From positions 1 through 46,168 of the forward strand of contig JAPLCJ010000002.1 of NCBI GenBank assembly GCA_026392255.1: DNA of 46,168 nt, given 5' to 3'. The notes below the pieces were generated by a model, which saw only the letters and a program-made list of their open reading frames with translations, did no database searches and was not told the origin of the DNA. A program made the translations under genes and the position numbers. Numbering within the stretch: position 1 is the first letter of the stretch; each line of letters begins with the position of its first letter. This DNA is from Solirubrobacterales bacterium. GTDB taxonomy: Bacteria; Actinomycetota; Thermoleophilia; Solirubrobacterales; Solirubrobacteraceae. Positions 9,109 through 17,319 of the stretch are shown here, in pieces.

Positions 9109-10539
9109 ATGTCCAAAGAAATCATTGACGCACTCGGAGCCATTGCCGACGAGAAAGCCATCCCACTTGAGACGCTGATCGACGCGCTCGAGGCTGCCCT
9201 TCTCTCCGCATACAAGAAGGCATCGGATTCAGCTGAGTACGCCCGTGTGGAGATTGACCACGTTAGCGGTGACTTCATCGTCTGGCAGCTCCTGATTCCA
9301 GAGGAGATCGTCCCGCTTGTTCTTACTGAGCCAGAGGAGCTCGACGAGCCGCTGATTGACCCTGAGACCGGTGAGGCCCGTGAGCCAGCAGCTCCGGAGC
9401 TTGACTTGGAGAAGGTCAAGGAGTATCGCGACCGGATTGAAGAGGTCAACGTCACCCCTGAGAACTTCGGCCGCATCGCAGCAGTAACTGCCAAGCAGGT
9501 CCTGCTTCAGCGGGTCCGCGAGGCAGAGCGCGAACTGACCTTTGAGGAGTACCGCGATCGTGTTGGTGAGTTGATCAACGGCGTCATTCAGCAGACCGAC
9601 AGCCGTTACACGCTCGTCAGGCTCAACGAGACCACAGAGGCTCTGCTTCCACGCTCTGAGCAGGTTGACGGGGAGCGTTATGACAACGCCCAGCGAGTCA
9701 AGGCCATCATTAAGGAAGTCTCGTCATCTCCGAAGGGGCCGAGCATCATCGTGTCCCGTCGTGATCCAAATCTGATCCGTGAACTGTTCGCACTCGAGGT
9801 TCCTGAAATGGCAGACGGCCTTGTTGAGATCACCGAGGTTGCCCGTGAGCCTGGTTACCGATCAAAGATTGCGGTCATTTCGCATCAAGACGGCGTAGAT
9901 CCAGTTGGCGCGTGTGTTGGGCCGAGAGGCTCACGTGTCCGCATGGTTGTTTCGGAGCTCCGCGGCGAGAAGATCGACATCATTCCGTTCAACGAAGAGC
10001 CAGCTCGCTTTGTGGCCAAGGCTCTCTCACCGGCACGGGTACGCGAGGTTTTGGTAGATGACGACGAGAAGCAAGCCACCGTGATTGTCCCTGATGATCA
10101 GCTTGCCCTCGCCATCGGTCGCTCCGGCCAGAACGCTCGCCTAGCAGCGCGCCTGACCGGTTGGAGGATCGACATTCGTTCCGAAAGCGACTACGCCGTT
10201 GAGGCAACAGCACCGGGCGGGACAGAGGAGGAGGGCGATACGCAGACTCGTTGCGCCGCCATACTCTCAAACGGACGGCGTTGTCCAAATGCTCCGATCG
10301 AGGACTCGCGCTACTGCGGCATCGAGGCCCATCAAGGGTACGAGGCCGCGGGTGGGCAGCCACAGGTTGCTCCCGAGCCCGTGGATGTTCCATCTGAGGA
10401 CCTCCCAGTTGAAGAAGCAACAGAGGCTCCAGAGGCCGTTGCGGTCGCGGCCGAGGGGGCCCCTGCAGCCGAACCAGAGGCCGTTGTTGATGATGCAGAG
10501 CCAGATGCCGAGCCAGTTGACACGGAAGCGGGCGAGTAG
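9109..10539 (+). CDS. nusA: Transcription termination/antitermination protein NusA with a Cys/His-rich C-terminal tail
   Basis: NusA binds RNA polymerase and RNA and modulates pausing, termination and antitermination. The 476-residue protein has the N-terminal RNAP-binding domain (1 to about 125, ALEAALLSAYKKA), an S1 domain (about 130-205, GVIQQ...RSEQ), and KH1/KH2 (VGACVGPRGSRVR; AIGRSGQNARLA). After the KH domains, instead of the proteobacterial repeats, there is a putative zinc-binding motif C382-x9-C392-x10-C403-x4-H408, followed by an acidic, Ala/Pro/Glu-rich tail of about 65 residues. A good ribosome-binding site (ggagg) precedes the ATG. No ylxR gene follows, although ylxR normally sits between nusA and infB. 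Confidence 0.95.
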   Translation: MSKEIIDALGAIADEKAIPLETLIDALEAALLSAYKKASDSAEYARVEIDHVSGDFIVWQLLIPEEIVPLVLTEPEELDEPLIDPETGEAREPAAPELDLEKVKEYRDRIEEVNVTPENFGRIAAVTAKQVLLQRVREAERELTFEEYRDRVGELINGVIQQTDSRYTLVRLNETTEALLPRSEQVDGERYDNAQRVKAIIKEVSSSPKGPSIIVSRRDPNLIRELFALEVPEMADGLVEITEVAREPGYRSKIAVISHQDGVDPVGACVGPRGSRVRMVVSELRGEKIDIIPFNEEPARFVAKALSPARVREVLVDDDEKQATVIVPDDQLALAIGRSGQNARLAARLTGWRIDIRSESDYAVEATAPGGTEEEGDTQTRCAAILSNGRRCPNAPIEDSRYCGIEAHQGYEAAGGQPQVAPEPVDVPSEDLPVEEATEAPEAVAVAAEGAPAAEPEAVVDDAEPDAEPVDTEAGE

Positions 10540-10553
10540 TCATCACGACAACT

Positions 10554-10570
10554 AAGGCCAGAGAGGCCTT
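10554..10570 (+). repeat. Hairpin between nusA and infB
   Basis: AAGGCC and GGCCTT form a perfect 6-bp stem with loop AGAGA. No T-run follows, so a full terminator is unlikely; it may be a pause or processing site in the nusA-infB spacer (71 bases). Confidence 0.35.
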
Positions 10571-10595
10571 CCGGGTTAGATCACCGGAGGGGAAC

Positions 10596-10601
10596 TAGAC
10601 T
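10596..10601 (+). promoter_or_regulatory. -10 element before infB
   Basis: TAGACT lies 9 bases before the infB ATG. It suggests an internal leaderless promoter, although a purine-rich ggagggg at 10586-10592 could also serve as a distant ribosome-binding site for read-through transcripts. Confidence 0.35.
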
Positions 10602-10610
10602 AAAGACCGT

Positions 10611-12878
10611 ATGGCACGCAAGCGCGTACACGAAATAGCCAAGGATTTGGGCATGACCAGCAAGGATTTGCTGGCTGCTCTTAGCGCCGCCGGCGTGGAA
10701 GCAAAGGCAGCGGCCTCATCGGTGGAGGAATCCGATGCTAAGGCAGCTGTCGTGGCAGGATCTAACGCAGCGCCTGCCAAGGCTGCACCAGCGAAAGCTA
10801 AGCCAGCTACCCCTAAGGCAGCACCAGCGAAAGCTAAGACTGCTCCAGCTAAGCCTGAAGCTGCGGCCAAGCCGGCTCCAGGAAAACCTGCAACTCCCAC
10901 TAAGCCCGCACCACCTCAAGAACCTCCAACCCAAACCCGGGAAGAGGCCGAAGCGGCCGCTGGCCCAGGTAAGCGCCGAGTTGTAATTGACTCGCAGGCA
11001 AACCGCCGCCCAGCTGCCGGTGGGCCGCCTCAGGGAGTTCCAGGTCGCCGACCTCGTCGCAGAGGTGGCCGTCGCCGTTCCTATGACGAGGTCTTTGCCG
11101 ACGCTGAAACTCGGCCTGCTGACGCGACCACCCAGGTCATCCGGGTCAACTCGGGTTCAACTGTTAAGGACGTCTCGGAGTACTTAGGCGTACCAGTTCC
11201 CGACGTCATCAAGAAGCTGATTGGGCTCGGTGAGATGGCGACACTGACGCAGACGCTTTCCGATGAGACAATTGAGGTTCTTGCAGGAGAGCTGGACCGT
11301 GAAGTCGAGATCGTCCACAGTGACGAGGAGGCAGTAGAGGCTCCAGACTTCAATGACACCGAGGCTCAGCTGATTGACCGTCCACCAGTCGTGACCGTCA
11401 TGGGCCATGTGGACCACGGCAAGACTTCGCTATTGGACGCCATCAGAAAGACAGAGGTTGCGGCCGGAGAGGCAGGTGGGATCACCCAGCACATTGGCGC
11501 TTACCAAGTCCATGTGGACGGCCGGATTGTCACCTTTCTCGATACACCGGGCCATCAGGCTTTCACCGCGATGCGCGCAAGAGGCGCACAGGTCACTGAT
11601 ATCGCCGTGATTGTAGTTGCGGCCGATGATGGGGTCAAGCCACAAACCATCGAGGCTGTGGATCACGCCAAGGCGGCGGGCGTTCCGATGCTCGTCGCTG
11701 TCAACAAGATCGACAAAGAGGGCGCTCAGCCTGACCGAGTCCGCGGAGAGATGGCTGAGCTTGGCCTCCAGCCCGTTGATTGGGGTGGAGAGACTGAGTT
11801 CTGCGACGTCTCAGCTAAGTCCGGCGAAGGCCTTGAAGCCTTGTTGGAGACACTTGTGGTGATGGCAGACCTTGAGGAATTGAAGGCTAATCCCAATACC
11901 GACGCCTCTGGCACGGTCATCGAGTCAAGGCTTGATCCAGGCCGAGGAGCTGTCGTCAGCATCCTTGTACAGAGAGGCACCCTTCACATCGGTGACCCAC
12001 TTGCCGCAGGGGCACATTGGGGTCGGGTCCGTGCCATGCACGACCACACCGGTGAGCGGGTTCAGATTGCCAGCCCAGGCGAGCCAGTTGAGGTCCTAGG
12101 CTTCGGAAGCGTGCCCGATGCGGGTGAGTTCGTGAAAATGTTTGACTCCGACCGGGATGCACGGGAGTCCGCGAAGGAAAAGGGCCACAGGCTCAAGACC
12201 GAAGCGCTCGCGCGACGCTCTGGCCGCCGTGTTTCCCTCGAGGAGATCTTTTCCAGCGGTATTCAGGAGCTCAACCTGGTTCTCAAGGCCGACGTCGCGG
12301 GTTCAATCGAGGCCATTCAGGACGAAATCGCAAAGCTCCCCCAAAGCGAGGTCGCGGTGCGCGTCATTCACAGCGCAGTAGGCGGAATCAACGAGTCCGA
12401 TGTGATGCTCGCCGCAGCCTCCAAGGCAGTTGTACTTGGCTTCAATGTTCGTCCAGTTGGTGACGCCCGCGCCGTGTCCGATCGTGAAGGCATCGAGATT
12501 CGTAGCTACTCAGTCATTTACCGCGTCCTTGAGGACCTTCGAGCCGCAATGGGGGGAATGCTTGTACCGGATGAGGTCGAGAGCGCTGTCGGAAGCGCCG
12601 AGGTTCGTCAGATTTTCAAGGCATCCAAGATCGGAACCATCGCCGGTTCTTACGTCACTTCAGGCAAGCTCGAGCGCGGAGCGACTGCGCGCCTTGTGCG
12701 CGACGGACTCGTTGTCTATGACGGACGCATTGAAAGCCTCCGTCGGTTCAACGAAGATGCCAAGGAAGTCCTCGAGAACTTCGAGTGCGGCATCGTACTT
12801 AAGGATTTCGCCGATGTTAAGGAAGGCGACATGGTTGAGGCATACGAAACCAAGCAGGTGGAGCGGGAGCTCTCCTGA
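10611..12878 (+). CDS. infB: Translation initiation factor IF-2
   Basis: IF-2 is the GTPase that places initiator tRNA on the 30S subunit and promotes subunit joining. The 755-residue protein begins with the IF2_N motif ([18 protein letters not shown]), then a long Ala/Lys/Pro-rich disordered region (about 50-115), a basic stretch ([12 protein letters not shown]), a second IF2_N-like segment ([19 protein letters not shown]), and the G domain from about residue 260 with GHVDHGKT (265-272), DTPGHQAF and NKID. Domains II, III and the C-terminal tRNA-binding domain follow ([16 protein letters not shown]). The ATG start is supported by the family N-terminus. Confidence 0.97.
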   Translation: MARKRVHEIAKDLGMTSKDLLAALSAAGVEAKAAASSVEESDAKAAVVAGSNAAPAKAAPAKAKPATPKAAPAKAKTAPAKPEAAAKPAPGKPATPTKPAPPQEPPTQTREEAEAAAGPGKRRVVIDSQANRRPAAGGPPQGVPGRRPRRRGGRRRSYDEVFADAETRPADATTQVIRVNSGSTVKDVSEYLGVPVPDVIKKLIGLGEMATLTQTLSDETIEVLAGELDREVEIVHSDEEAVEAPDFNDTEAQLIDRPPVVTVMGHVDHGKTSLLDAIRKTEVAAGEAGGITQHIGAYQVHVDGRIVTFLDTPGHQAFTAMRARGAQVTDIAVIVVAADDGVKPQTIEAVDHAKAAGVPMLVAVNKIDKEGAQPDRVRGEMAELGLQPVDWGGETEFCDVSAKSGEGLEALLETLVVMADLEELKANPNTDASGTVIESRLDPGRGAVVSILVQRGTLHIGDPLAAGAHWGRVRAMHDHTGERVQIASPGEPVEVLGFGSVPDAGEFVKMFDSDRDARESAKEKGHRLKTEALARRSGRRVSLEEIFSSGIQELNLVLKADVAGSIEAIQDEIAKLPQSEVAVRVIHSAVGGINESDVMLAAASKAVVLGFNVRPVGDARAVSDREGIEIRSYSVIYRVLEDLRAAMGGMLVPDEVESAVGSAEVRQIFKASKIGTIAGSYVTSGKLERGATARLVRDGLVVYDGRIESLRRFNEDAKEVLENFECGIVLKDFADVKEGDMVEAYETKQVERELS
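10779..10850 (+). repeat. In-gene tandem repeat in the IF-2 linker
   Basis: Two adjacent 36-base units (10779-10814 and 10815-10850) encode near-identical 12-residue blocks beginning KAAPAKAK. Bases 10785-10802 and 10821-10838 are identical. This is a low-complexity linker that probably varies in length by slippage. Confidence 0.6.
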
Positions 12879-12907
12879 GCGCTGCCGTTCTGACCTTTTC
12901 TGATTCC

Positions 12908-13252
12908 GTGTCGGGTTCACGCATGAGAAGGGTCGATGAGGCCATTAGGGAAGTCCTAAGTGACTCAATCCCGAAGGAGATTCAGGACCCCCGACTCGGC
13001 TTTGTAACGGTCACTGGAGTTGAAACCAGCGCGGATCTTCGTCATGCGCGCGTATTTGTCAGCGTTCTGGGAGACGATGAGGAGCGTGAGCAGTCGCTTA
13101 GCACTCTGCAGACAAGCCACGGCCGGCTTCAGCGGGCGATCGCCACGCAGCTTCGGATGAAGAACACACCAGAGTTGGAGTTTCATTACGACACGTCGAT
13201 TGACCGTGCCTGGCGAGTTGAGGAAATCCTCGAGCATGAGGAGGAGCAATGA
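12908..13252 (+). CDS. rbfA: Ribosome-binding factor A
   Basis: RbfA is a KH-like protein that matures the 5' end of 16S rRNA and helps cold adaptation. The 114-residue protein has the family N-terminus RMRRVDEAIREVLSD, the core DPRLGFVTVTGVETSADLRHARVFVSVLG, and the closing helix. The start is taken as GTG 12908; ATG 12923 is the alternative and would begin directly at MRRVDEAI. It lies 29 bases after infB and overlaps the next gene as ATGA. Confidence 0.94.
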   Translation: MSGSRMRRVDEAIREVLSDSIPKEIQDPRLGFVTVTGVETSADLRHARVFVSVLGDDEEREQSLSTLQTSHGRLQRAIATQLRMKNTPELEFHYDTSIDRAWRVEEILEHEEEQ

Positions 13253-14235
13253 CGGGGGCCACACTTACAGAGGTCGCTGCTTCGCTCAGATCTGCTGACT
13301 CGCTGCTGTTGATGACGCATGAACACCCAGACGGAGATGCGATTGGCTCCCTGGTGGCCGCACATCGGGTCCTCGAATCAGCTGGTATTGACGCACCCAT
13401 TCATGTTGCTTCAGACGATGAACCCGCCGAGGAATACCGGTTCATGGTGCCTTGGGATCGCGTAATTCGTGAGATTCCCCAAGACCTCAGTCAGACGACG
13501 CTCGTCATGCTCGACTGCGGGAACCTAGAGCGTTCGCCAGCCAGGGAAAGAGGCGGTGATGCTGCGGCAATCATCAATCTGGACCACCACCACGACAACA
13601 CGAACTTTGGGGCGCTTAACCATGTTGACGCTCAAGCTTCATGCACGGCTGAGATTGTTTGGCGTCTAGCCCAGGAACTCGATTCCGAGATCGACCGGCT
13701 GACAGCAACCGCTCTGTATGTCGGATTGGTTACCGACACTGGTCGGTTCATGTACGACAACACACTGAGCGAGGCCCACATCATGGCCGGCGACCTCATT
13801 GAGCGGGGTGTTCCAGTTGCAGACATCTTCCGTCGCATCTACGAGGGCGTGCCACTGGCACGGGCTCAACTTCTCGGGCGAGCATTGGGAAACATTGAGC
13901 GTCACGAGGAAGGTCAGCTCACAATGACTTGGCTTTCGCGAGCCGACTTTGACGAGACGGGCGCCATCGACGGCTGGTCTGAGGGAGTGGTGGATCACCT
14001 CCGAGCGATCGAAGGTACCCATGTAGCTGCTGTTGTTAGAGAGCCACAGGGAAGCCCTGATGTTCGCCGGGTTTCACTACGAGCGTCCACGGACCGTGTG
14101 GATGTCTCGGCCATTGCGCGGGCAGGTGGGGGAGGTGGCCATCGGGGTGCGGCTGGATTCAGCTCAGACCTTTCACACCCCGATCTGGTGGCCTTCATTT
14201 GCGAACAGATCCGCCTTCAAACCGAAGCGGACTGA
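13249..14235 (+). CDS. nrnA: DHH-family phosphoesterase (NrnA-like oligoribonuclease / pAp phosphatase)
   Basis: This cytoplasmic enzyme hydrolyses short oligoribonucleotides and 3'-phosphoadenosine 5'-phosphate. The 328-residue protein has the DHH domain metal motifs HEHPDGDAIGS (near 24) and LDHHHDN (near 108), and a DHHA1 C-terminal domain ending in GGGGHRGAAGF. Length equals that of B. subtilis NrnA and M. tuberculosis homologues. It overlaps rbfA by ATGA and is followed 2 bases later by truB, the usual actinobacterial order. Confidence 0.92.
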   Translation: MTGATLTEVAASLRSADSLLLMTHEHPDGDAIGSLVAAHRVLESAGIDAPIHVASDDEPAEEYRFMVPWDRVIREIPQDLSQTTLVMLDCGNLERSPARERGGDAAAIINLDHHHDNTNFGALNHVDAQASCTAEIVWRLAQELDSEIDRLTATALYVGLVTDTGRFMYDNTLSEAHIMAGDLIERGVPVADIFRRIYEGVPLARAQLLGRALGNIERHEEGQLTMTWLSRADFDETGAIDGWSEGVVDHLRAIEGTHVAAVVREPQGSPDVRRVSLRASTDRVDVSAIARAGGGGGHRGAAGFSSDLSHPDLVAFICEQIRLQTEAD

Positions 14236-14237
14236 TA

Positions 14238-15038
14238 ATGACCGCGTCTGTGCGCTTGGTCGATAAACCGGCAGGTGTCACATCGCACGACGTTGTTGCT
14301 CAGATCAAGCACAGCCTCCCAAGAGGGGTTCGGGTTGGGCACGCCGGGACGCTTGACCCATTTGCTACCGGGCTCCTGTTGATCCTGATTGGTAGAGCCA
14401 CGCGCACCCAGCGCTTCTTTATGGGGCTGGATAAGGAGTATCTCGTCACAGCTAAGTTCGGAGCGCGCTCAAACACAGGTGACACTGAAGGGGAAATCAC
14501 CGAGACTGGTGTGCTTCCCGAGGGTGACATTGAGCTTCCCACCGGGGACATGTTCCAAACGCCGCCTGACTTTTCGGCTGTGCGCGTCGGAGGCAGGCGT
14601 GCTTACGAATTAGCCCGTGCAGGGGAGGAGGTTGAGCTACAGGCACGACCGATCACAGTTACTCGGTTTGAGGAGCTTGAGCGCCGCCCAACTGAGCGCG
14701 ACTACCTAATCAGGTGCTCGTCTGGGACCTATATTCGCTCCCTCATTGCTGATCTGGGGGATGCTTATTGCGTCTCTTTGAGGCGAACCCAAATTGGACC
14801 TTTTGATGTTCCAGGCCAGGCGGGTCTTGATCTCGAGCTACTTGCCGCACTCGGAGAGATCCTTCCGGTGGAAAATGTCGATGCCAACAATGCCTCTCTG
14901 ATTAGCCACGGGAGACCTATGGAAACGGACCGTGATCTCGGAGAGACGGTGACAATCGTGGGTCCGGACGGATTAGTTGCGATTGGCGAAGTCAAGGAGC
15001 CGGGTCTGCTCTCGTCAGTCGCTGGCTTCGTCGGATGA
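14238..15038 (+). CDS. truB: tRNA pseudouridine(55) synthase
   Basis: TruB makes pseudouridine 55 in the T-loop of tRNAs. The 266-residue protein has the catalytic motif VGHAGTLDPFATG with D40, the RRAYELAR motif, and the SSGTYIRSLIADLG signature. The ATG at 14238, two bases after the nrnA stop, gives the standard start SVRLVDKPAGVTSHDVV; the longer in-frame start at 14199 would overlap nrnA by 37 bases and adds an unrelated extension. The C-terminal region is short, of the type without a full PUA domain. Confidence 0.94.
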   Translation: MTASVRLVDKPAGVTSHDVVAQIKHSLPRGVRVGHAGTLDPFATGLLLILIGRATRTQRFFMGLDKEYLVTAKFGARSNTGDTEGEITETGVLPEGDIELPTGDMFQTPPDFSAVRVGGRRAYELARAGEEVELQARPITVTRFEELERRPTERDYLIRCSSGTYIRSLIADLGDAYCVSLRRTQIGPFDVPGQAGLDLELLAALGEILPVENVDANNASLISHGRPMETDRDLGETVTIVGPDGLVAIGEVKEPGLLSSVAGFVG

Positions 15039-15039
15039 A

Positions 15040-15045
15040 TAGGCT
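15040..15045 (+). promoter_or_regulatory. Possible -10 element before ribF
   Basis: TAGGCT lies 9 bases before ATG 15055 and begins two bases after the truB stop. The spacing matches other leaderless-type elements in the window and favours ATG 15055 over TTG 15049. Confidence 0.3.
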
Positions 15046-15054
15046 TCCTTGGCA

Positions 15055-15933
15055 ATGAAGATCACTACGCCAGCCACAGCAGTCTCGCGGTCGCGCAGGG
15101 TGGCTGTAGGGGAATTTGATGGGGTTCATCTTGGGCACATCGAAGTCATCGGGGATGCTGACACGGTCCTCACCTTCGATCCGCACCCTAGGGCTGTTGT
15201 TGGACCAACCGGAGCACCTGATCTTTTGACCACGCTGGAACAGAAAGCAGACCTGATCGCCGCACTTGGGGTAGATGAGCTGGTTGTGGCCACCTTTGAC
15301 CAGGACTTCAGTGAGCTCACTGCCGAGCAGTTCATCAGCAGCGTGCTAGTTGATGCGCTGGGAGCAACCGAGGTTCGGGTTGGACAGAACTTCAGATTTG
15401 GTAATCGGGCGGCAGGTAACGCCGAGACACTTAAGGCGGATTCGCGTTTCCAGACCACAGTGGCCGAGCTTGTGCAGCATGAGTCAGGACTGATCTCATC
15501 GTCAGCGATAAGAGACTTGATCCGGGTCGGCAACATAGACGACGCTCGAAAGCTTCTTGGCCACTCCTTCGAGATGAGGGGGATCGTGGTTGATGGTGAG
15601 AAGAGAGGGCGAACCCTCGGCTATCCGACGGCCAACATTGTTCCTGCTCCGGGCTGCGTTGTTCCCGCTTTTGGCGTCTATGCGGCTCTGCTTAACGGAC
15701 AACCGGCCGCAGCGAGCATCGGGGTGCGGCCGACGTTTGATGACGGCGAACAGGTCCTGCTTGAAGTGTTCATTCTCGACTTTGATGGCGACCTCTACGG
15801 TCAGGAAGTCTCAGTTGAACTACTTTCGTTTCTGCGCCCGGAGGCCAAGTTTGACCGGATTGAAGCCTTGAAGGTTCAGATGGCGCAGGACTGTGAGCAG
15901 TCAGCAGTGATTGCTGCAGCGCACGTAACCTGA
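15055..15933 (+). CDS. ribF: Bifunctional riboflavin kinase / FAD synthetase
   Basis: RibF phosphorylates riboflavin to FMN and adenylates FMN to FAD. The 292-residue protein has an N-terminal nucleotidyltransferase domain with [10 protein letters not shown] and TFDPHPRAV, then [14 protein letters not shown] and SSSAIRDLI; the riboflavin kinase domain follows from about residue 180 with [15 protein letters not shown] and GVYAAL. The helix between GVHLGH and TFDPHP is about ten residues shorter than in E. coli or Corynebacterium RibF, a compaction I associate with Thermoleophilia. TTG 15049 is a possible alternative start. It sits between truB and rpsO, the common order. Confidence 0.93.
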   Translation: MKITTPATAVSRSRRVAVGEFDGVHLGHIEVIGDADTVLTFDPHPRAVVGPTGAPDLLTTLEQKADLIAALGVDELVVATFDQDFSELTAEQFISSVLVDALGATEVRVGQNFRFGNRAAGNAETLKADSRFQTTVAELVQHESGLISSSAIRDLIRVGNIDDARKLLGHSFEMRGIVVDGEKRGRTLGYPTANIVPAPGCVVPAFGVYAALLNGQPAAASIGVRPTFDDGEQVLLEVFILDFDGDLYGQEVSVELLSFLRPEAKFDRIEALKVQMAQDCEQSAVIAAAHVT

Positions 15934-15963
15934 CGCTCCAATCCAGCTACTGGCCTGTCCTGC

Positions 15964-15969
15964 TACGGT
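15964..15969 (+). promoter_or_regulatory. -10 element before rpsO
   Basis: TACGGT lies 8 bases before the rpsO ATG. No Shine-Dalgarno is seen in between, which suggests a near-leaderless transcript. Confidence 0.4.
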
Positions 15970-15977
15970 TCGACGCG

Positions 15978-16250
15978 ATGAGCAATCTCACCAAAGAGCG
16001 CAAGATGGAGATCGCAGCCGAGTTCGGCAGCGGTCCTCAGGATGTTGGTGCCACAAAGGTTCAGGTTGCGATGCTCACAGAGCGCATCAATCACCTGACC
16101 GAGCACCTCCGTGATCACAAGAAGGACCACGCCTCACGGCGAGGACTCCTCAAGCTTGTTGGTCAGCGCCGTCGTTTCCTCGACTATCTGAGGCGTAACG
16201 ACCTCGATGGCTACCGAGGCTTGGTTGAGAAGCTCGGTCTCCGTCGATGA
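15978..16250 (+). CDS. rpsO: 30S ribosomal protein S15
   Basis: S15 is a primary 16S rRNA-binding protein that nucleates the 30S platform. The 90-residue protein has the full family pattern: [35 protein letters not shown] and LDYLRRND. Length is typical (89). In most bacteria it is directly followed by pnp; here two redox genes are inserted between them. Its stop overlaps the next gene's start as ATGA. Confidence 0.97.
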   Translation: MSNLTKERKMEIAAEFGSGPQDVGATKVQVAMLTERINHLTEHLRDHKKDHASRRGLLKLVGQRRRFLDYLRRNDLDGYRGLVEKLGLRR

Positions 16251-16717
16251 CGGTCCTCTCAGCCGGTTCGTCAGCTCCCTCGTTCAGCTTCGGTAAAGCT
16301 GACGGTGAGACTTTCACTGAGGCCGATCTTGCCGGAAAGACAACGATCCTCGTCTTTTACCCGTTTGCCTTCAGCCCAGTCTGTACAGACCAGTTCAACA
16401 TCTATGAGGAAGTTCTCTCAGACATTCACGCACGGGACGCGGTCATTTACGGAGTGTCCTGTGATTCCAGCTATTCCCAGACTGCGTTCATCGAGAAGTT
16501 CAACGTGAGCATTCCTCAACTGTCGGACTTTGAGCCTAAGGGTTCTGGATGCGAAGCCTTTGGTGTTAAGCATCCTGGTGGCTTCCCAGAGAGGGCGATT
16601 GTTGTAGTGGGACCGGACTCGAAGATTGCTTGGAGCTATCAGGCACCAAATCCGGGAGTACTACCCGGAGCTAACCTCCTCTTCGACGGTCTTGATGCCG
16701 TCGCGGAGCAGGCCTGA
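16247..16717 (+). CDS. Peroxiredoxin of the AhpC/TSA (AhpE-like) family
   Basis: This thiol peroxidase reduces hydrogen peroxide and organic peroxides in the cytoplasm. The 156-residue protein has the thioredoxin-like fold with the active-site segment [10 protein letters not shown], where C46 is the peroxidatic cysteine and serine replaces the more common threonine. C72 and the cysteine in GSGCEAFG are candidates for a resolving role. LPQLSDF-like [11 protein letters not shown] and YGV-like FGVKHPGG match AhpE and bacterioferritin comigratory proteins. It is translationally coupled to rpsO (ATGA) and probably to the DsbA-like gene that follows. Confidence 0.9.
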   Translation: MTVLSAGSSAPSFSFGKADGETFTEADLAGKTTILVFYPFAFSPVCTDQFNIYEEVLSDIHARDAVIYGVSCDSSYSQTAFIEKFNVSIPQLSDFEPKGSGCEAFGVKHPGGFPERAIVVVGPDSKIAWSYQAPNPGVLPGANLLFDGLDAVAEQA

Positions 16718-17226
16718 CCCTCAGCAGTAAAGCTGCCGACCCGCCTGGTCCTTCGGACCGGCTATGCGGTGCTGACTCACTTCCGACTGCAGTGATCTAC
16801 GCGGACTTCGAATGTCCGAGGTGCGGGTTTGCGTGGGAGCGTCTCAAAACCTCGAAGTTGAGGCTCGGTCTGCGCTACTTCCCTGTCTCCTCACGTCACC
16901 CGAGGGCGATCGCGGCCGCTGCAGCGGCAGAGGCCGCTGGGAGGCAGCACATGTTCTGGGAGATGGTTGAACTCCTATTTGCCGACCAGGGGAGACTGGA
17001 CGATCCACATCTCTGGGCGAGGGCCGAACAGTTGGGGTTGGACCTTGACCAGTTTGACGCTGATCGACGCTCGAGCGAGGTCGAATCGCTGGTAGCTGAC
17101 TCGTTCCGAGACGCAATCAGAGCGGGAGTGATAGCTACCCCAACAATTCTGGTTGGGGGGGAGCTCTATCAGGGGGTGCCAGATATTGAGGATGTGGCGC
17201 TTTGGGAATCGGGCAGGTCGCGCTGA
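16714..17226 (+). CDS. DsbA-like thioredoxin-fold protein, probably starting at CTG
   Basis: The protein carries a CPRC active site (DFECPRCG) and the helical insert seen in DsbA-family oxidoreductases, ending with the cis-proline loop GVIATPTILVGGELYQG. The first conventional start is GTG 16792 (144 residues), but it would begin inside the first beta strand. The same frame is open upstream, and its residues include DRLCGADSLPTAVIYAD, which matches the D-x-x-x-G-x-x-D-x-P strand that starts DsbA-family proteins. The only start-like codon there is CTG 16714, overlapping the peroxiredoxin stop as CTGA, giving 170 residues. No signal peptide is seen, so it is likely cytoplasmic and may serve the neighbouring peroxiredoxin. 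Confidence 0.78.
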   Translation: MTLSSKAADPPGPSDRLCGADSLPTAVIYADFECPRCGFAWERLKTSKLRLGLRYFPVSSRHPRAIAAAAAAEAAGRQHMFWEMVELLFADQGRLDDPHLWARAEQLGLDLDQFDADRRSSEVESLVADSFRDAIRAGVIATPTILVGGELYQGVPDIEDVALWESGRSR

Positions 17227-17319
17227 TCGCCAGCCCGCTAGGCTTACTCCGTTCGGAAAATATAAAAACGATGTGGTCTGGCCGACCGACGGGCTGGACG
17301 AAGGAACAAGTGATTACTT

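Noticed and set aside
17230-17297. Long-range inverted repeat CCAGCCCG/CGGGCTGG in front of pnp
   Set aside because: It is a perfect 8-bp match but with a 52-base loop, and an AT-rich promoter-like patch lies between the arms, so both may not be in one transcript. A pnp autoregulatory hairpin is not supported.
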